A DNA stretch of 11,767 bases from Burkholderiaceae bacterium (GTDB lineage: Bacteria; Pseudomonadota; Gammaproteobacteria; Burkholderiales; Burkholderiaceae), in assembly GCA_947461335.1 (NCBI GenBank), contig CANHLB010000030.1:1-11767 (forward strand). Direction: 5' to 3'. Under the pieces are notes generated by a model. That model saw only the letters and a program-made list of their open reading frames with translations, had not been told where the DNA came from and did not search any database. This document shows positions 1-8,177 of the stretch, piece by piece; position 1 is the stretch's first letter, and every line of letters starts with the position of its first letter. The translations under genes were made by a program, and so were the position numbers.

Positions 1-2193
1 AAAATGGCCTCCTTGGCTTATGCGCACTGCATCACCCTCTTTTAAACCTAGCTCTATAAATAATTTTTGGTTTAAACCTGCCTGGTTGCCACGTTTGGCA
101 TCACGAGTTAATTGCAAGGCCGGTGAACGACGAACAATCTGGTCGCCGGCATAAATATTGACATCAGTAACCCGCTCTAGAGTATTCGATGGAGTAAGGC
201 TTCCATTAATAATAAAGTTGCTTGTCGCTTTATTGCTTAAACGAGTGCAATAGTTTTCGTCCAGAGCCTCACCTAATACCTCTTCAGGCATATTAAATAA
301 GAACCCATCTAAACCCAAGAGGCCGCCAAGAACGCGTAGCACTTTCCAAGCCGGTCTAGAGTCGCCCAATGGCTTGACTGATGGTTGTACAGTTTGCGCT
401 TGGCCTGCAGCATTGACAAATGTTGAAACTGACTCAGAGAATGTAGAGATTGGCAAAATGACATCGGCAAGCTCTAGGAGATCTGGGCTCTTATAAGCAC
501 TCAATGCAATCACTGTATTTGCTTTTTCCAATGCCGCACGAGCATGGACTGGATTAGGTAAGTCTAAATCTGGCTCGATGTTCATCAGCAATACTGCTTT
601 ACGATCGCCAGAAAGAACAGATTCAATACCTACTCCATTTGCATTGACTAGTGAAGCACCAACTGCATTACCACCTACTGGCAAGAAACCTAGGGTTGCG
701 CCTGTTTGGTCTGCAATAAATTGCGCCATCACATGTAAATCAGAGGCGTGGTGATGTGCGATTGCAGATGATCCAAGCAATACTGCTTTCGCAGAGCCAG
801 AGATCAAGTTATCAGCAATTTTTTGTGCTGCTGCTGAAATCGGTAAATTAATTGTGCCAGCGGGTGCAGCAACTGATTTTGCTTTAGCAACTGCTAAGGC
901 AACCTCACTTAGTGTATTAAGCCATCCGCTTGGTGCGGCTGATATGCCAAAGTTTGGAATCAACCAATCATCTCCACCAGCATCAATACGCATTACTTGT
1001 AAACCCCGTTTAGCTGCAGTACGAATACGTGCTGCAATGACAGGTTGATCTTTACGCAAGAAACTACCAACAATCAATACGCGATCAAGCTCGCTCAACT
1101 TTGCAATTGACATGCCTAGCCAGGGTGCACTTGCAGCCCCTTTTATATCTGTCTGGCGTAGACGGGTTTCAACTTGATGCGAGCCTAAGCCACGCACCAT
1201 TTTTTGTAAGAGATGTAATTCTTCAGTGCTCGAAATCGGGTGGGCTAATGCTCCAATTGACTCTGTCCCACTTTCAGCGGCAATAGTCTTAAGTGAGTGA
1301 GCCACATAATCGAGCGCCGATTGCCAATCCGTCTCTAACCACTTACCGCCCTGCTTCACCATTGGGGTAGTTAAACGATCTACACTATTCAAACCCTCAT
1401 AGGAAAAGCGATCGCGATCGCTAATCCAGCATTCGTTGATGGCTTCATTTTCTAAAGCCACAACCCGCATCACTTTGTTTGCTTTAGTTTGTACGGTGGT
1501 ATTAGCACCTAAGCTGTCATGTGGGCTAACTGAGCGCTTACGTCCCAATTCCCATGTACGAGCAGCATAACGAAATGGCTTGCTGGTTAAAGCGCCAACT
1601 GGACAGATATCAATCATATTTCCAGAAAGTTCTGAATCGACTGTTTGACCAACAAAAGTAGTAATCTCTGAATGTTCACCACGGTTGATCATGCCCAATT
1701 CCATTACGCCAGCCACTTCTTGGCCAAAACGAACGCAACGAGTGCAGTGGATGCAACGGGTCATCTCCTGCATAGAGATTAAAGGGCCCACATTCTTATG
1801 AAATACTACGCGTTTCTCTTCGTCGTAACGTGAATTCGACTTACCATATCCCACTGCTAAATCTTGGAGCTGGCACTCACCACCTTGATCACAAATCGGA
1901 CAATCTAAGGGATGATTAATCAGCAAGAATTCCATCACAGAGCGTTGCGCTTCAACTGCTTTCGCAGAATGGGTAAATACCTTCATTCCTTGGGTAACTG
2001 GAGTTGCACAAGCAGGCAATGGTTTTGGTGCTTTCTCTACCTCGACCAAGCACATACGACAGTTAGCAGCGATCGATAATTTCTTGTGATAACAGAAGTG
2101 AGGCACATAAGTACCGAGCTGATTCGCGGCGTGCATCACCATCGAACCTTGCGGAACCTCTACTACCTTGCCATCCAATTCGATTTCTACCAT
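1..2193 (-). CDS. nuoG: NADH-quinone oxidoreductase subunit G (NuoG), 3' end beyond window
   Basis: Large Fe-S subunit of the peripheral arm of respiratory complex I, which passes electrons from NuoE/F towards NuoB. My own translation gives 731 uninterrupted codons with no stop before the window edge; the family is usually about 770-790 residues, so only a short C-terminal tail is missing. The N-terminal ferredoxin-like domain carries C34, C45, C48 and C62 (N1b). A His-Cys box has H94, C98, C101 and C107 (N5). C147, C150, C153 and C197 (in CPVGAL) form N4. Residues from about 220 onwards are the molybdopterin-oxidoreductase-like domain, which binds no cofactor in this family. The four cysteines of the E. 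coli N7 cluster are replaced (about S223, D226, A230, S258). The start chosen is ATG at 2193; an in-frame GTG two codons upstream is possible but lacks a better ribosome site. It begins 31 bases after nuoF. Confidence 0.97.
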   Translation of the reverse strand, partial: MVEIELDGKVVEVPQGSMVMHAANQLGTYVPHFCYHKKLSIAANCRMCLVEVEKAPKPLPACATPVTQGMKVFTHSAKAVEAQRSVMEFLLINHPLDCPICDQGGECQLQDLAVGYGKSNSRYDEEKRVVFHKNVGPLISMQEMTRCIHCTRCVRFGQEVAGVMELGMINRGEHSEITTFVGQTVDSELSGNMIDICPVGALTSKPFRYAARTWELGRKRSVSPHDSLGANTTVQTKANKVMRVVALENEAINECWISDRDRFSYEGLNSVDRLTTPMVKQGGKWLETDWQSALDYVAHSLKTIAAESGTESIGALAHPISSTEELHLLQKMVRGLGSHQVETRLRQTDIKGAASAPWLGMSIAKLSELDRVLIVGSFLRKDQPVIAARIRTAAKRGLQVMRIDAGGDDWLIPNFGISAAPSGWLNTLSEVALAVAKAKSVAAPAGTINLPISAAAQKIADNLISGSAKAVLLGSSAIAHHHASDLHVMAQFIADQTGATLGFLPVGGNAVGASLVNANGVGIESVLSGDRKAVLLMNIEPDLDLPNPVHARAALEKANTVIALSAYKSPDLLELADVILPISTFSESVSTFVNAAGQAQTVQPSVKPLGDSRPAWKVLRVLGGLLGLDGFLFNMPEEVLGEALDENYCTRLSNKATSNFIINGSLTPSNTLERVTDVNIYAGDQIVRRSPALQLTRDAKRGNQAGLNQKLFIELGLKEGDAVRISQGGHF

Positions 2194-2224
2194 GCTCACT
2201 TTAAGATATCCCGTACTCAATAAC

Positions 2225-3523
2225 TTATAAAGGTTGTGCAGAATCTAAGCAGCGCTTATGTTCTACGTGATACGCAAATTCATCCATGTAATGCTTTAGC
2301 ATGCCGCGTACTGGCATTGCAGCTGCATCACCCAGGGCGCAAATCGTGCGACCTTGAATATTGCCTGCTACGTCATTTAACAAATCTAGATCCTCAGGAC
2401 GACCATCGCCATGTTCAATACGATGCACAATGCGCCACAACCAACCTGTACCTTCTCTACATGGAGTGCACTGACCGCAGGACTCCTCGTGATAGAAATA
2501 CGACAGGCGCTCTAAAGCACGAACCATACAGCGCGTATCGTTCATGACGATGACGGCACCAGATCCCAACATTGAACCTGCTTTAGCAATACTGTCGTAA
2601 TCCATCGTCAAATCCATCATTTGTGCGCCAGGCACTACAGGAGCAGATGAACCGCCAGGGATGACTGCTTTCAATGCTATGCCATCGCGCATGCCACCAG
2701 CAAGCTTTAAGAGTTCAGCAAATGGAGTACCCAAAGGTACTTCATAGTTACCAGGATGCACAACGTCACCGGATACGGAGAAAATTTTGGTACCGCCATT
2801 ATTGGGTTTGCCTATATCTAAATAGGCCTGGCCCCCAATTGCCAGGACAAACGGTACAGCAGCAAAAGTTTCAGTGTTATTGATAGTCGTTGGCTTGCCG
2901 TAGAGGCCAAAACTTGCTGGGAAAGGTGGCTTAAAGCGGGGTTGGCCTTTTTTACCCTCCAAAGATTCTAGTAAGGCAGTTTCTTCGCCACAGATATAAG
3001 CGCCCCACCCTGGAGAAGCATGTAATTGGAATGAAAAATCACTACCTAAAATTTTGTCACCCAAATATCCTGCAGTACGCGCCTCTTCAAGAGCCTCTTC
3101 GAAACGTGAATACACTTCCCAGATCTCGCCGTGGATATAGTTGTAACCAACACTAATACCCATGGTGTAGGCACCGATAATCATGCCTTCAATCAAAGCA
3201 TGTGGGTTGTAACGCATGATGTCGCGATCTTTAAAAGTACCCGGCTCACCTTCATCGCTATTACAAACTAAATATTTTTGTCCTGGGAACTGACGTGGCA
3301 TAAAACTCCACTTCAAACCTGTGGGGAAGCCTGCACCGCCACGACCACGGAGCGATGACGCTTTCAATTCGGCAATAATGGCATCAGGAGCCACTTTGTC
3401 ATTGATTAATCGACGTAACTGCTGATAGCCACCACGACTCTCATAATCCTTTAAACGCCAATTATCACCATTTAATCCAGCAAGAATCAATGGCTTAATA
3501 TGGCGATCGTGCAAGCTGGTCAT
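2225..3523 (-). CDS. nuoF: NADH-quinone oxidoreductase subunit F (NuoF), NADH- and FMN-binding
   Basis: The 51-kDa-type flavoprotein subunit of complex I. It oxidises NADH at FMN and passes electrons to cluster N3. The protein has 432 residues, normal for the family. The glycine-rich FMN/NADH region [14 protein letters not shown] lies at about 59-72, NSDEGEPGT at 88-96 and [11 protein letters not shown] at 174-184. The N3 ligands are C349, C352 and C355 in the [12 protein letters not shown] motif plus C395 in TICALGD. The ATG overlaps the nuoE stop in an ATGA arrangement (4 bases), suggesting translational coupling. A strong purine-rich ribosome site (AAGGGAAG, within 3529-3537) sits 5 bases before the start, inside the end of nuoE. 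No defects are seen. Confidence 0.98.
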   Translation of the reverse strand: MTSLHDRHIKPLILAGLNGDNWRLKDYESRGGYQQLRRLINDKVAPDAIIAELKASSLRGRGGAGFPTGLKWSFMPRQFPGQKYLVCNSDEGEPGTFKDRDIMRYNPHALIEGMIIGAYTMGISVGYNYIHGEIWEVYSRFEEALEEARTAGYLGDKILGSDFSFQLHASPGWGAYICGEETALLESLEGKKGQPRFKPPFPASFGLYGKPTTINNTETFAAVPFVLAIGGQAYLDIGKPNNGGTKIFSVSGDVVHPGNYEVPLGTPFAELLKLAGGMRDGIALKAVIPGGSSAPVVPGAQMMDLTMDYDSIAKAGSMLGSGAVIVMNDTRCMVRALERLSYFYHEESCGQCTPCREGTGWLWRIVHRIEHGDGRPEDLDLLNDVAGNIQGRTICALGDAAAMPVRGMLKHYMDEFAYHVEHKRCLDSAQPL

Positions 3524-4026
3524 GCTGACTTCCCTTCTGCACGTAACTCAGTTAATAGTGAGTCAATTTTTTCTTTGCTCATAAAACTACACATACGCTT
3601 GTCATTAACAAGCATTACCGGGGAATCACCACAGGCACCCATGCACTCACCCTCTTTTAGGGTAAATGTGCCACAAGGGGTAGTTTGATTAAAGCCAATG
3701 CCTAAAGTTTCCTTCAGGTGATTAGCAGCAGTTTCACCATGCGTTAATTGACATGGCAAATTAGTACAAATAACCAATTTGTACTTACCAATTTTCTTAG
3801 TGTTGTACATATTGTAGAAAGTAGCTACTTCTTCAACTGCAATGGTGGGCATCTCTAAAATTTGGGCAATTGTTGCAATTACATCAGAAGACACCCAGCC
3901 CAATTCAGTTTGGGCTGCAATGAGAGCAGCCATTACAGCGGATTGCTTTTGCTCTGGCGGATATTTGGCGACATTGCGGGCAATATCTGCCAGCGTTTTA
4001 TCAGATAGTTGAAGAGTAGTTGTCAT
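3520..4026 (-). CDS. nuoE: NADH-quinone oxidoreductase subunit E (NuoE), 24-kDa [2Fe-2S] subunit
   Basis: Thioredoxin-fold subunit of the NADH dehydrogenase module of complex I, carrying cluster N1a next to the NuoF flavin. It has 168 residues, within the family range. The N-terminal half is a helical domain containing the conserved [11 protein letters not shown] segment (about 64-74). The C-terminal half holds the four N1a ligands C87, C92, C128 and C132, the last pair in ECMGAC. Two other cysteines (C118, C146) are not at ligand positions. The ATG at 4026 lies 23 bases after the nuoD stop with only a weak AAGAA-like ribosome site, so expression may rely partly on coupling within the operon. 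The stop overlaps the nuoF start. Confidence 0.97.
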   Translation of the reverse strand: MTTTLQLSDKTLADIARNVAKYPPEQKQSAVMAALIAAQTELGWVSSDVIATIAQILEMPTIAVEEVATFYNMYNTKKIGKYKLVICTNLPCQLTHGETAANHLKETLGIGFNQTTPCGTFTLKEGECMGACGDSPVMLVNDKRMCSFMSKEKIDSLLTELRAEGKSA

Positions 4027-4049
4027 TTAATTATTCTTGGCACGCTCTG

Positions 4050-5303
4050 CTAGCGGTCAATCTCCCCAAATACAATATCCTGCGTACCAATAATCGTTAC
4101 TGCATCAGCCAACATATGGCCACGTGACATTTCATCCATGGCCGATAGATGCACAAAGCCTGGGGCACGAATCTTCATACGGTAAGGTTTGTTAGCTCCA
4201 TCAGAAATTAAGTAAACACCAAACTCACCCTTAGGATGCTCAACAGCTGAGTAAGCTTCACCATTAGGCACATGCATACCCTCAGTAAAGAGTTTGAAAT
4301 GGTGAATCAACTCTTCCATATTGGTTTTCATATCCACGCGCTTTGGTGGGGCAACTTTATGGTTATCGCTCATCACTGGTCCTGGGTTAGCCTTTAACCA
4401 AGCGATACATTGTTTAATGATGCGATTTGATTGGCGCATCTCTTCCATGCGGACTAAATAGCGATCATAAGAGTCGCCATTCACGCCAACTGGAATATCA
4501 AAGTCGAGGCGATCATAGATTTCATAGGGTTGCTTCTTGCGCAAATCCCACTCAATACCGGAACCACGCAACATAGGACCAGTAAAGCCTAATTGCAAGG
4601 CGCGCTCGGGCGTTACGATGCCAATATTGACGAGGCGCTGCTTCCAGATACGGTTATCCGTTAAGAGATTGCAGTATTCATCCACATTTGCATCAAAACC
4701 ATTAGAAAACTGCTCTATAAAATCAAGCAAAGAACCACTGCGGTTTTCATTCAAACGCTTCACCGCAGAAGAACTACGAATCTTGGATTTACTGTACTGC
4801 GCCATATGTTCGGGCAAGTCCCTATACACACCTCCTGGACGATAGTAAGCAGCGTGCATACGAGCGCCTGAAACAGCCTCATACATATCAAAGATATCTT
4901 CACGATCACGGAATGCGTATAAGAATACCGCCATTGCACCAACATCAAGACCATGACAACCGATCCAAAGCAAGTGATTCAATAAGCGGGTGAGCTCGTC
5001 ATACATGACGCGGATATATTGCGCACGCAGTGGCACATCTACTTGCAATAACTTTTCAATTGCTAATACATAAGCATGTTCATTGGACATCATGGACACA
5101 TAGTCAAGACGATCCATATAAGGTACGTTCTGAATCCAAGTACGTGTCTCAGCTAATTTTTCTGTTGCGCGATGCAAAAGACCGATATGTGGATCAGCAC
5201 GCTGAATTACCTCGCCGTCGAGCTCAAGCACTAAGCGCAATACTCCGTGTGCTGCAGGATGCTGAGGACCAAAATTGAGGGTGTAGTTTTTAATTTGTGC
5301 CAT
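4050..5303 (-). CDS. nuoD: NADH-quinone oxidoreductase subunit D (NuoD), 49-kDa quinone-site subunit
   Basis: Subunit that, with NuoB, forms the ubiquinone-binding pocket of complex I; it is homologous to the large subunit of [NiFe] hydrogenases. It has 417 residues, the standard length for a separate NuoD (not the NuoCD fusion of E. coli). The N-terminal GPQHPAAHG motif contains H19, and DRLDY contains Y68. By spacing and context these match the His and Tyr that contact the quinone head group in characterised complexes. The 49-kDa signature [11 protein letters not shown] is at about 42-52. The C terminus ends in the conserved FGEIDR. It starts 3 bases after the nuoC stop. Confidence 0.98.
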   Translation of the reverse strand: MAQIKNYTLNFGPQHPAAHGVLRLVLELDGEVIQRADPHIGLLHRATEKLAETRTWIQNVPYMDRLDYVSMMSNEHAYVLAIEKLLQVDVPLRAQYIRVMYDELTRLLNHLLWIGCHGLDVGAMAVFLYAFRDREDIFDMYEAVSGARMHAAYYRPGGVYRDLPEHMAQYSKSKIRSSSAVKRLNENRSGSLLDFIEQFSNGFDANVDEYCNLLTDNRIWKQRLVNIGIVTPERALQLGFTGPMLRGSGIEWDLRKKQPYEIYDRLDFDIPVGVNGDSYDRYLVRMEEMRQSNRIIKQCIAWLKANPGPVMSDNHKVAPPKRVDMKTNMEELIHHFKLFTEGMHVPNGEAYSAVEHPKGEFGVYLISDGANKPYRMKIRAPGFVHLSAMDEMSRGHMLADAVTIIGTQDIVFGEIDR

Positions 5304-5306
5304 GAC

Positions 5307-5906
5307 TTAAACCGGTCCACCGTACTGTTCTTCACGAACGATGCGTGGTGTAATCTCGCGCGCTTCAATTGTGACCGGTTGATATACAACTCTCTTTAAC
5401 TCTGGGTCATAACGCATTTCTACATTGCCACTAATTGGGAAATCTTTTCTAAATGGATGCCCAATAAAGCCATAGTCAGTCAAGATGCGGCGTAAGTCGT
5501 CATGACCTTCAAATAAAATGCCATAAAGGTCGAATGCTTCACGCTCAAACCAGTTAGCCGAGCTCCACACTGGAGTGATTGATGCCACCAATGGATAGCT
5601 GTCATCTGGGGCAAAGACCCTTACACGCAGGCGCCAGTTATGTTGCAGTGATAGCAAATGACTTACAACACCAAAACGTAGGCCACTCCAAGCACCGTCA
5701 CCAAAGTCTTGGTAATCAACACCGCATAAATCAATTAATTGCTCAAATGCAAGAGATGGATCGTCACGCAAAAGCATGGCTGACTCAAAATAAGTATCTG
5801 CATTGACAACAACCGTGACTTCACCTAAAGCAATCTCAATAGATCTCGCACGCTTACCTAAAACTTTTTCTAGGTTTGCGGCTAAGTGAATTAAGCGATC
5901 TGACAT
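5307..5906 (-). CDS. nuoC: NADH-quinone oxidoreductase subunit C (NuoC), 30-kDa subunit
   Basis: Cofactor-free peripheral-arm subunit of complex I that packs against NuoD. It has 199 residues, typical for a stand-alone NuoC. The family signature region is clear at about 121-154: [10 protein letters not shown], then [13 protein letters not shown], then HPFRKDFP. The C-terminal segment (about 160-199) is the extended tail common in proteobacteria. It is separated from nuoB by only 3 bases (TAA, three bases, ATG) and from nuoD by 3 bases. Such near-zero gaps on both sides imply one polycistronic message. Confidence 0.97.
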   Translation of the reverse strand: MSDRLIHLAANLEKVLGKRARSIEIALGEVTVVVNADTYFESAMLLRDDPSLAFEQLIDLCGVDYQDFGDGAWSGLRFGVVSHLLSLQHNWRLRVRVFAPDDSYPLVASITPVWSSANWFEREAFDLYGILFEGHDDLRRILTDYGFIGHPFRKDFPISGNVEMRYDPELKRVVYQPVTIEAREITPRIVREEQYGGPV

Positions 5907-5909
5907 AAC

Positions 5910-6392
5910 TTAGGCCTTCCGCGCAATCGTGCTAGTACGAGCGATCTTAGATTGCAATTGAATGATTCCATAGATCAAGGCTTCTGCAGTTGGAGGGCAG
6001 CCGGGAACATATATATCTACTGGCACAATGCGGTCACAACCGCGCACGACCGAATAAGAGTTATGGTAGTAACCACCGCCATTTGCACATGAACCCATGG
6101 AAATAACCCAACGTGGCTCTGGCATTTGGTCATAGACTTTACGCAGTGCTGGAGCCATTTTGTTACATAAAGTGCCTGCCACAATCATCAAGTCAGATTG
6201 ACGAGGCGATGGGCGAAACACCACACCAAAGCGGTCTAGGTCATAACGGGAAGCGCCAGCGTGCATCATCTCAACTGCGCAGCAAGCCAGGCCAAAGGTC
6301 ATGGGCCATAAGGAACCATTACGAGTCCAGTTGATTAACTGATCCGCAGTGGTGGTAACAAATCCTTCTTTAAGAACGCCTTCTAATGCCAT
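5910..6392 (-). CDS. nuoB: NADH-quinone oxidoreductase subunit B (NuoB), N2 cluster subunit
   Basis: Peripheral-arm subunit holding the terminal [4Fe-4S] cluster N2, the direct electron donor to quinone. With the start at 6392 the protein has 160 residues (MALEG...), as expected for the family. The N2 ligands are the tandem C37-C38 (in GLACCAVE), C102 (in MGSCANGGG) and C132 (in VPGCPPT). The reading frame stays open upstream to 6491, but that would add 33 residues overlapping nuoA out of frame and unlike any NuoB N terminus. The ATG at 6392 instead has a GGGAG ribosome site (6401-6405) 8 bases upstream. It follows the nuoA stop after 5 bases. Confidence 0.97.
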
Positions 6393-6397
6393 ATCTA

Positions 6398-6757
6398 TCA
6401 CTCCCAGTCGAGAGCGCCCTTTTTCCAGATATATACAAATCCCACGATGAATTCCAAAAGGAAAATCACCATAGAGGCGTAGCCAAACCAACCAATATCA
6501 CGCAGAGCAACACCCCAAGGAAATAGGAATGCAGTTTCTAGGTCAAATAAGATGAAGAGAATGGCAATAAGGTAATAGCGCACATCAAATTTCATACGCG
6601 CATCTTCGAATGCTTCAAAACCACACTCATAAGGAGAAAGTTTTTCAGCATCAGGCTTCGAAGGAGCCAAAATTTTGCCGAGGAGCATGGGGACTAATCC
6701 CACCCCAATACCTACGAGGATAAAAAGTAGAACAGGAAAGTAATTAGCGAGATTCAA
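6398..6757 (-). CDS. nuoA: NADH-quinone oxidoreductase subunit A (NuoA), TTG start
   Basis: Small membrane subunit of complex I (ND3 homologue), first gene of the nuo operon. It has 119 residues with three predicted membrane helices at about 7-28, 60-82 and 92-112. The loop between helices 1 and 2 contains SPYECGFE with C45, the counterpart of the conformationally switching ND3 cysteine loop. The second helix carries the conserved acidic FDLE (D72, E74). The start is TTG (6757-6755); no in-frame ATG lies near it. An AGGA ribosome site (6763-6766) is 5 bases upstream, supporting this choice. The rare start could lower NuoA translation, but that is inference. Confidence 0.95.
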
Positions 6758-6797
6758 AATGGTCCTGATTCGTTCGTCTGGTAATTCTTAAAACAGC

Positions 6798-6825
6798 AAA
6801 TTATTAAATAATTCACTTATTACAA
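6798..6825 (-). promoter_or_regulatory. possible sigma70-type promoter upstream of nuoA
   Basis: The 106 bases between tRNA-Leu and nuoA are strongly AT-rich. On the minus strand a TTGTAA box (6820-6825) and a TAATTT box (6798-6803) are separated by 16 bases, leaving about 40 bases to the nuoA start. The boxes match the consensus only in part, and AT-rich DNA produces such matches by chance. The nuo genes may also be read from upstream. Confidence 0.28.
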
Positions 6826-6863
6826 GCTTGATTTAAAGCATAAATTTTACAAATTCTTCATTT

Positions 6864-6948
6864 TGGTGCCGACGGCGAGACTCGAACTCGCACAGCCTAA
6901 GCCACTACCCCCTCAAGATAGCGTGTCTACCAATTTCACCACGTCGGC
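6864..6948 (-). tRNA. tRNA-Leu (anticodon GAG), CCA encoded
   Basis: An 85-base class II tRNA. The acceptor stem pairs GCCGACG with CGTCGGC, followed by discriminator A and a genome-encoded CCA. The D arm carries AATTGGTAGACAC as in bacterial tRNA-Leu. The anticodon stem-loop is CTATC-TTGAGGG-GGTAG, giving anticodon GAG, which reads CUC and CUU. The variable arm is long (about 13 bases, foldable into a short stem), as expected for leucine tRNA. The T arm is GCGAG-TTCGAGT-CTCGC. It lies between secG and nuoA on the same strand. No T-rich terminator follows the CCA end, so the tRNA may be cut out of a longer transcript. Confidence 0.97.
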
Positions 6949-6985
6949 ATCTTGCAAAACCTGTCAATTCTACTGCATTGCAACA

Positions 6986-7015
6986 CTGAACTATGCCAAT
7001 TAGTGGCTAGTTCAG
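6986..7015 (-). other. 11-bp inverted repeat (hairpin) between secG and tRNA-Leu
   Basis: In the 86-base gap between the secG stop and the tRNA, the arms CTGAACTA and TAGTTCAG (8 bp) pair. They continue, after one bulged base, into GCC/GGC around a 7-base loop. No T-run follows on the minus strand, so it does not look like an intrinsic terminator. It could be an RNA-processing or 3'-end stabilising structure for the secG message. A TAGAAT box at 6967-6972, about 20 bases before the tRNA, could be a -10 element for the tRNA but has no good -35 partner. Confidence 0.5.
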
Positions 7016-7034
7016 CAGGTAAAAACCTACTTTT

Positions 7035-7379
7035 TTACTTGGGAACTGCTGGTTTACTTGGGTCCTGTACCGGAGCAGTTGGAGCTACTGGAGCTGGGGC
7101 CGGAGCCACAGTGCCAGAGAGGACGCCAGGGCTAACTTCTTTCTTATTGCCAAGCCAGGTGATGCCTAAAGTACAAATAAAGAAAACAGCGGCAAAAATG
7201 GCAGTAGCATGCGAAAGAAAGTTAGCTGAACCACTAGCCCCGAACACACTTCCAGAGGCTCCAGAACCAAATGCAGCACCCATATCAGCACCCTTGCCTT
7301 GCTGCAACAAGACCAAGAGGATTACAGCCAAAGCTGAAATTACCTGCAATACGATCAATAAAGTTTTAAACCATTCCAC
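7035..7379 (-). CDS. secG: preprotein translocase subunit SecG, GTG start
   Basis: Small accessory subunit of the SecYEG protein-export channel in the inner membrane. It has 114 residues and two hydrophobic helices at about 5-25 and 55-77. They are joined by the glycine- and serine-rich cytoplasmic loop typical of SecG (QQGKGADMGAAFGSG at about 26-40, then SVFGASG). The C-terminal tail (about 80-114) is rich in alanine and proline. The start is GTG at 7379 with a GGAG ribosome site (7387-7390) 7 bases upstream; the nearby ATG is out of frame. It begins 22 bases after the tpiA stop, in the tpiA-secG order common in proteobacteria. Confidence 0.95.
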   Translation of the reverse strand: MEWFKTLLIVLQVISALAVILLVLLQQGKGADMGAAFGSGASGSVFGASGSANFLSHATAIFAAVFFICTLGITWLGNKKEVSPGVLSGTVAPAPAPVAPTAPVQDPSKPAVPK

Positions 7380-7401
7380 AGCTTATCTCCAAATAAAAAA
7401 T

Positions 7402-8160
7402 CTATGCCTGACAAATAGCTAAAAAGTCATGGGGATCTAAAGAAGCTCCCCCAACTAAGCTGCCATCGATATCTGGCATTGCAAACAACTCAACGGCATT
7501 GTCAGGCTTGACACTGCCACCATACAAAATTCCAACATGTGAGGCGACGTCTTCGTCAAACTCTGCCAACTGAAGACGAATAGCACGATGCATATCTTGC
7601 GCCACTTCAGCACTAGCAAACTTACCAGTTCCAATAGCCCATACAGGCTCATAAGCAATTAAACAATCGGCCAGTCGATCTTGAAGAACAGAAAGTTGTT
7701 TGGCCACTTGCCCACAAACAACCTCAACCGCCCTACCTGAATTTCTTTCATCCGCAGTTTCACCAACACAGATAATGGGCGTCATACCACTATCTAATAC
7801 CTGCAATGCTTTGGCAGCAACAAGTTCGTCAGTCTCATGCTGCATTTGACGTCTCTCAGAATGTCCAACAATGACATAACTACAACCCATCTCCTTTAAC
7901 ATAGAGGCGGCAACCTCACCAGTAAATGAACCAGAAGCATGGGCTGAAACATCTTGTGCCCCAAGACTTAAGAAAGCTAATGAATATTCTTTAATAAGGC
8001 TTGCACATTGCGAAAGATATGGAAATGGGGGGCAAACAGCATATTTACGACCCGATGGCATGCCACTCTCCATTCCACGGGCAACTGTTTTTACCCAATC
8101 TTGATTACTAGCAAGACTGCCATTCATTTTCCAGTTACCAATGACGATGAGTGGTCGCAT
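7402..8160 (-). CDS. tpiA: triosephosphate isomerase
   Basis: Cytosolic enzyme interconverting dihydroxyacetone phosphate and glyceraldehyde 3-phosphate in glycolysis and gluconeogenesis. It has 252 residues, a standard TIM-barrel length. Active-site residues are all present: N9 and K11 (in GNWKMN), H100 (in VGHSERR) and the catalytic base E171 (in AYEPVWAIGTGK). The flexible loop 6 follows at about 172-180. Phosphate-binding segments YGGSV (213-217) and GG (237-238) are intact. It starts 17 bases after the upstream quinone oxidoreductase gene. An AGAGGA ribosome-site-like sequence overlapping that gene's stop lies 13 bases before the ATG, a rather long spacing. Confidence 0.98.
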   Translation of the reverse strand: MRPLIVIGNWKMNGSLASNQDWVKTVARGMESGMPSGRKYAVCPPFPYLSQCASLIKEYSLAFLSLGAQDVSAHASGSFTGEVAASMLKEMGCSYVIVGHSERRQMQHETDELVAAKALQVLDSGMTPIICVGETADERNSGRAVEVVCGQVAKQLSVLQDRLADCLIAYEPVWAIGTGKFASAEVAQDMHRAIRLQLAEFDEDVASHVGILYGGSVKPDNAVELFAMPDIDGSLVGGASLDPHDFLAICQA

Positions 8161-8177
8161 AGTTAAATGTAAATCCT

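Noticed and set aside
1407..1422. Perfect 16-base palindrome AGCGATCGCGATCGCT, which contains a GCGATCGC octamer
   Set aside because: It encodes the conserved S-D-R-D-R of NuoG within an unbroken frame, so codon choice explains it. A single copy gives no support for a repeat family or binding site.
2236..2547. 103-codon plus-strand open frame
   Set aside because: It lies fully inside nuoF on the opposite strand, has no family resemblance and is explained as a coding-frame shadow.
6393..6491. N-terminal extension of NuoB to an upstream start at 6491
   Set aside because: It would overlap nuoA by about 94 bases and add non-homologous residues. ATG 6392 has a good GGGAG site and the family N terminus.
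6952..7422. 156-codon open frame on the plus strand opposite secG
   Set aside because: It is the antisense of secG and its flanks, rich in Ala/Pro/Gly because it mirrors the SecG loop and tail, with no recognisable domain. SecG on the other strand is well supported.
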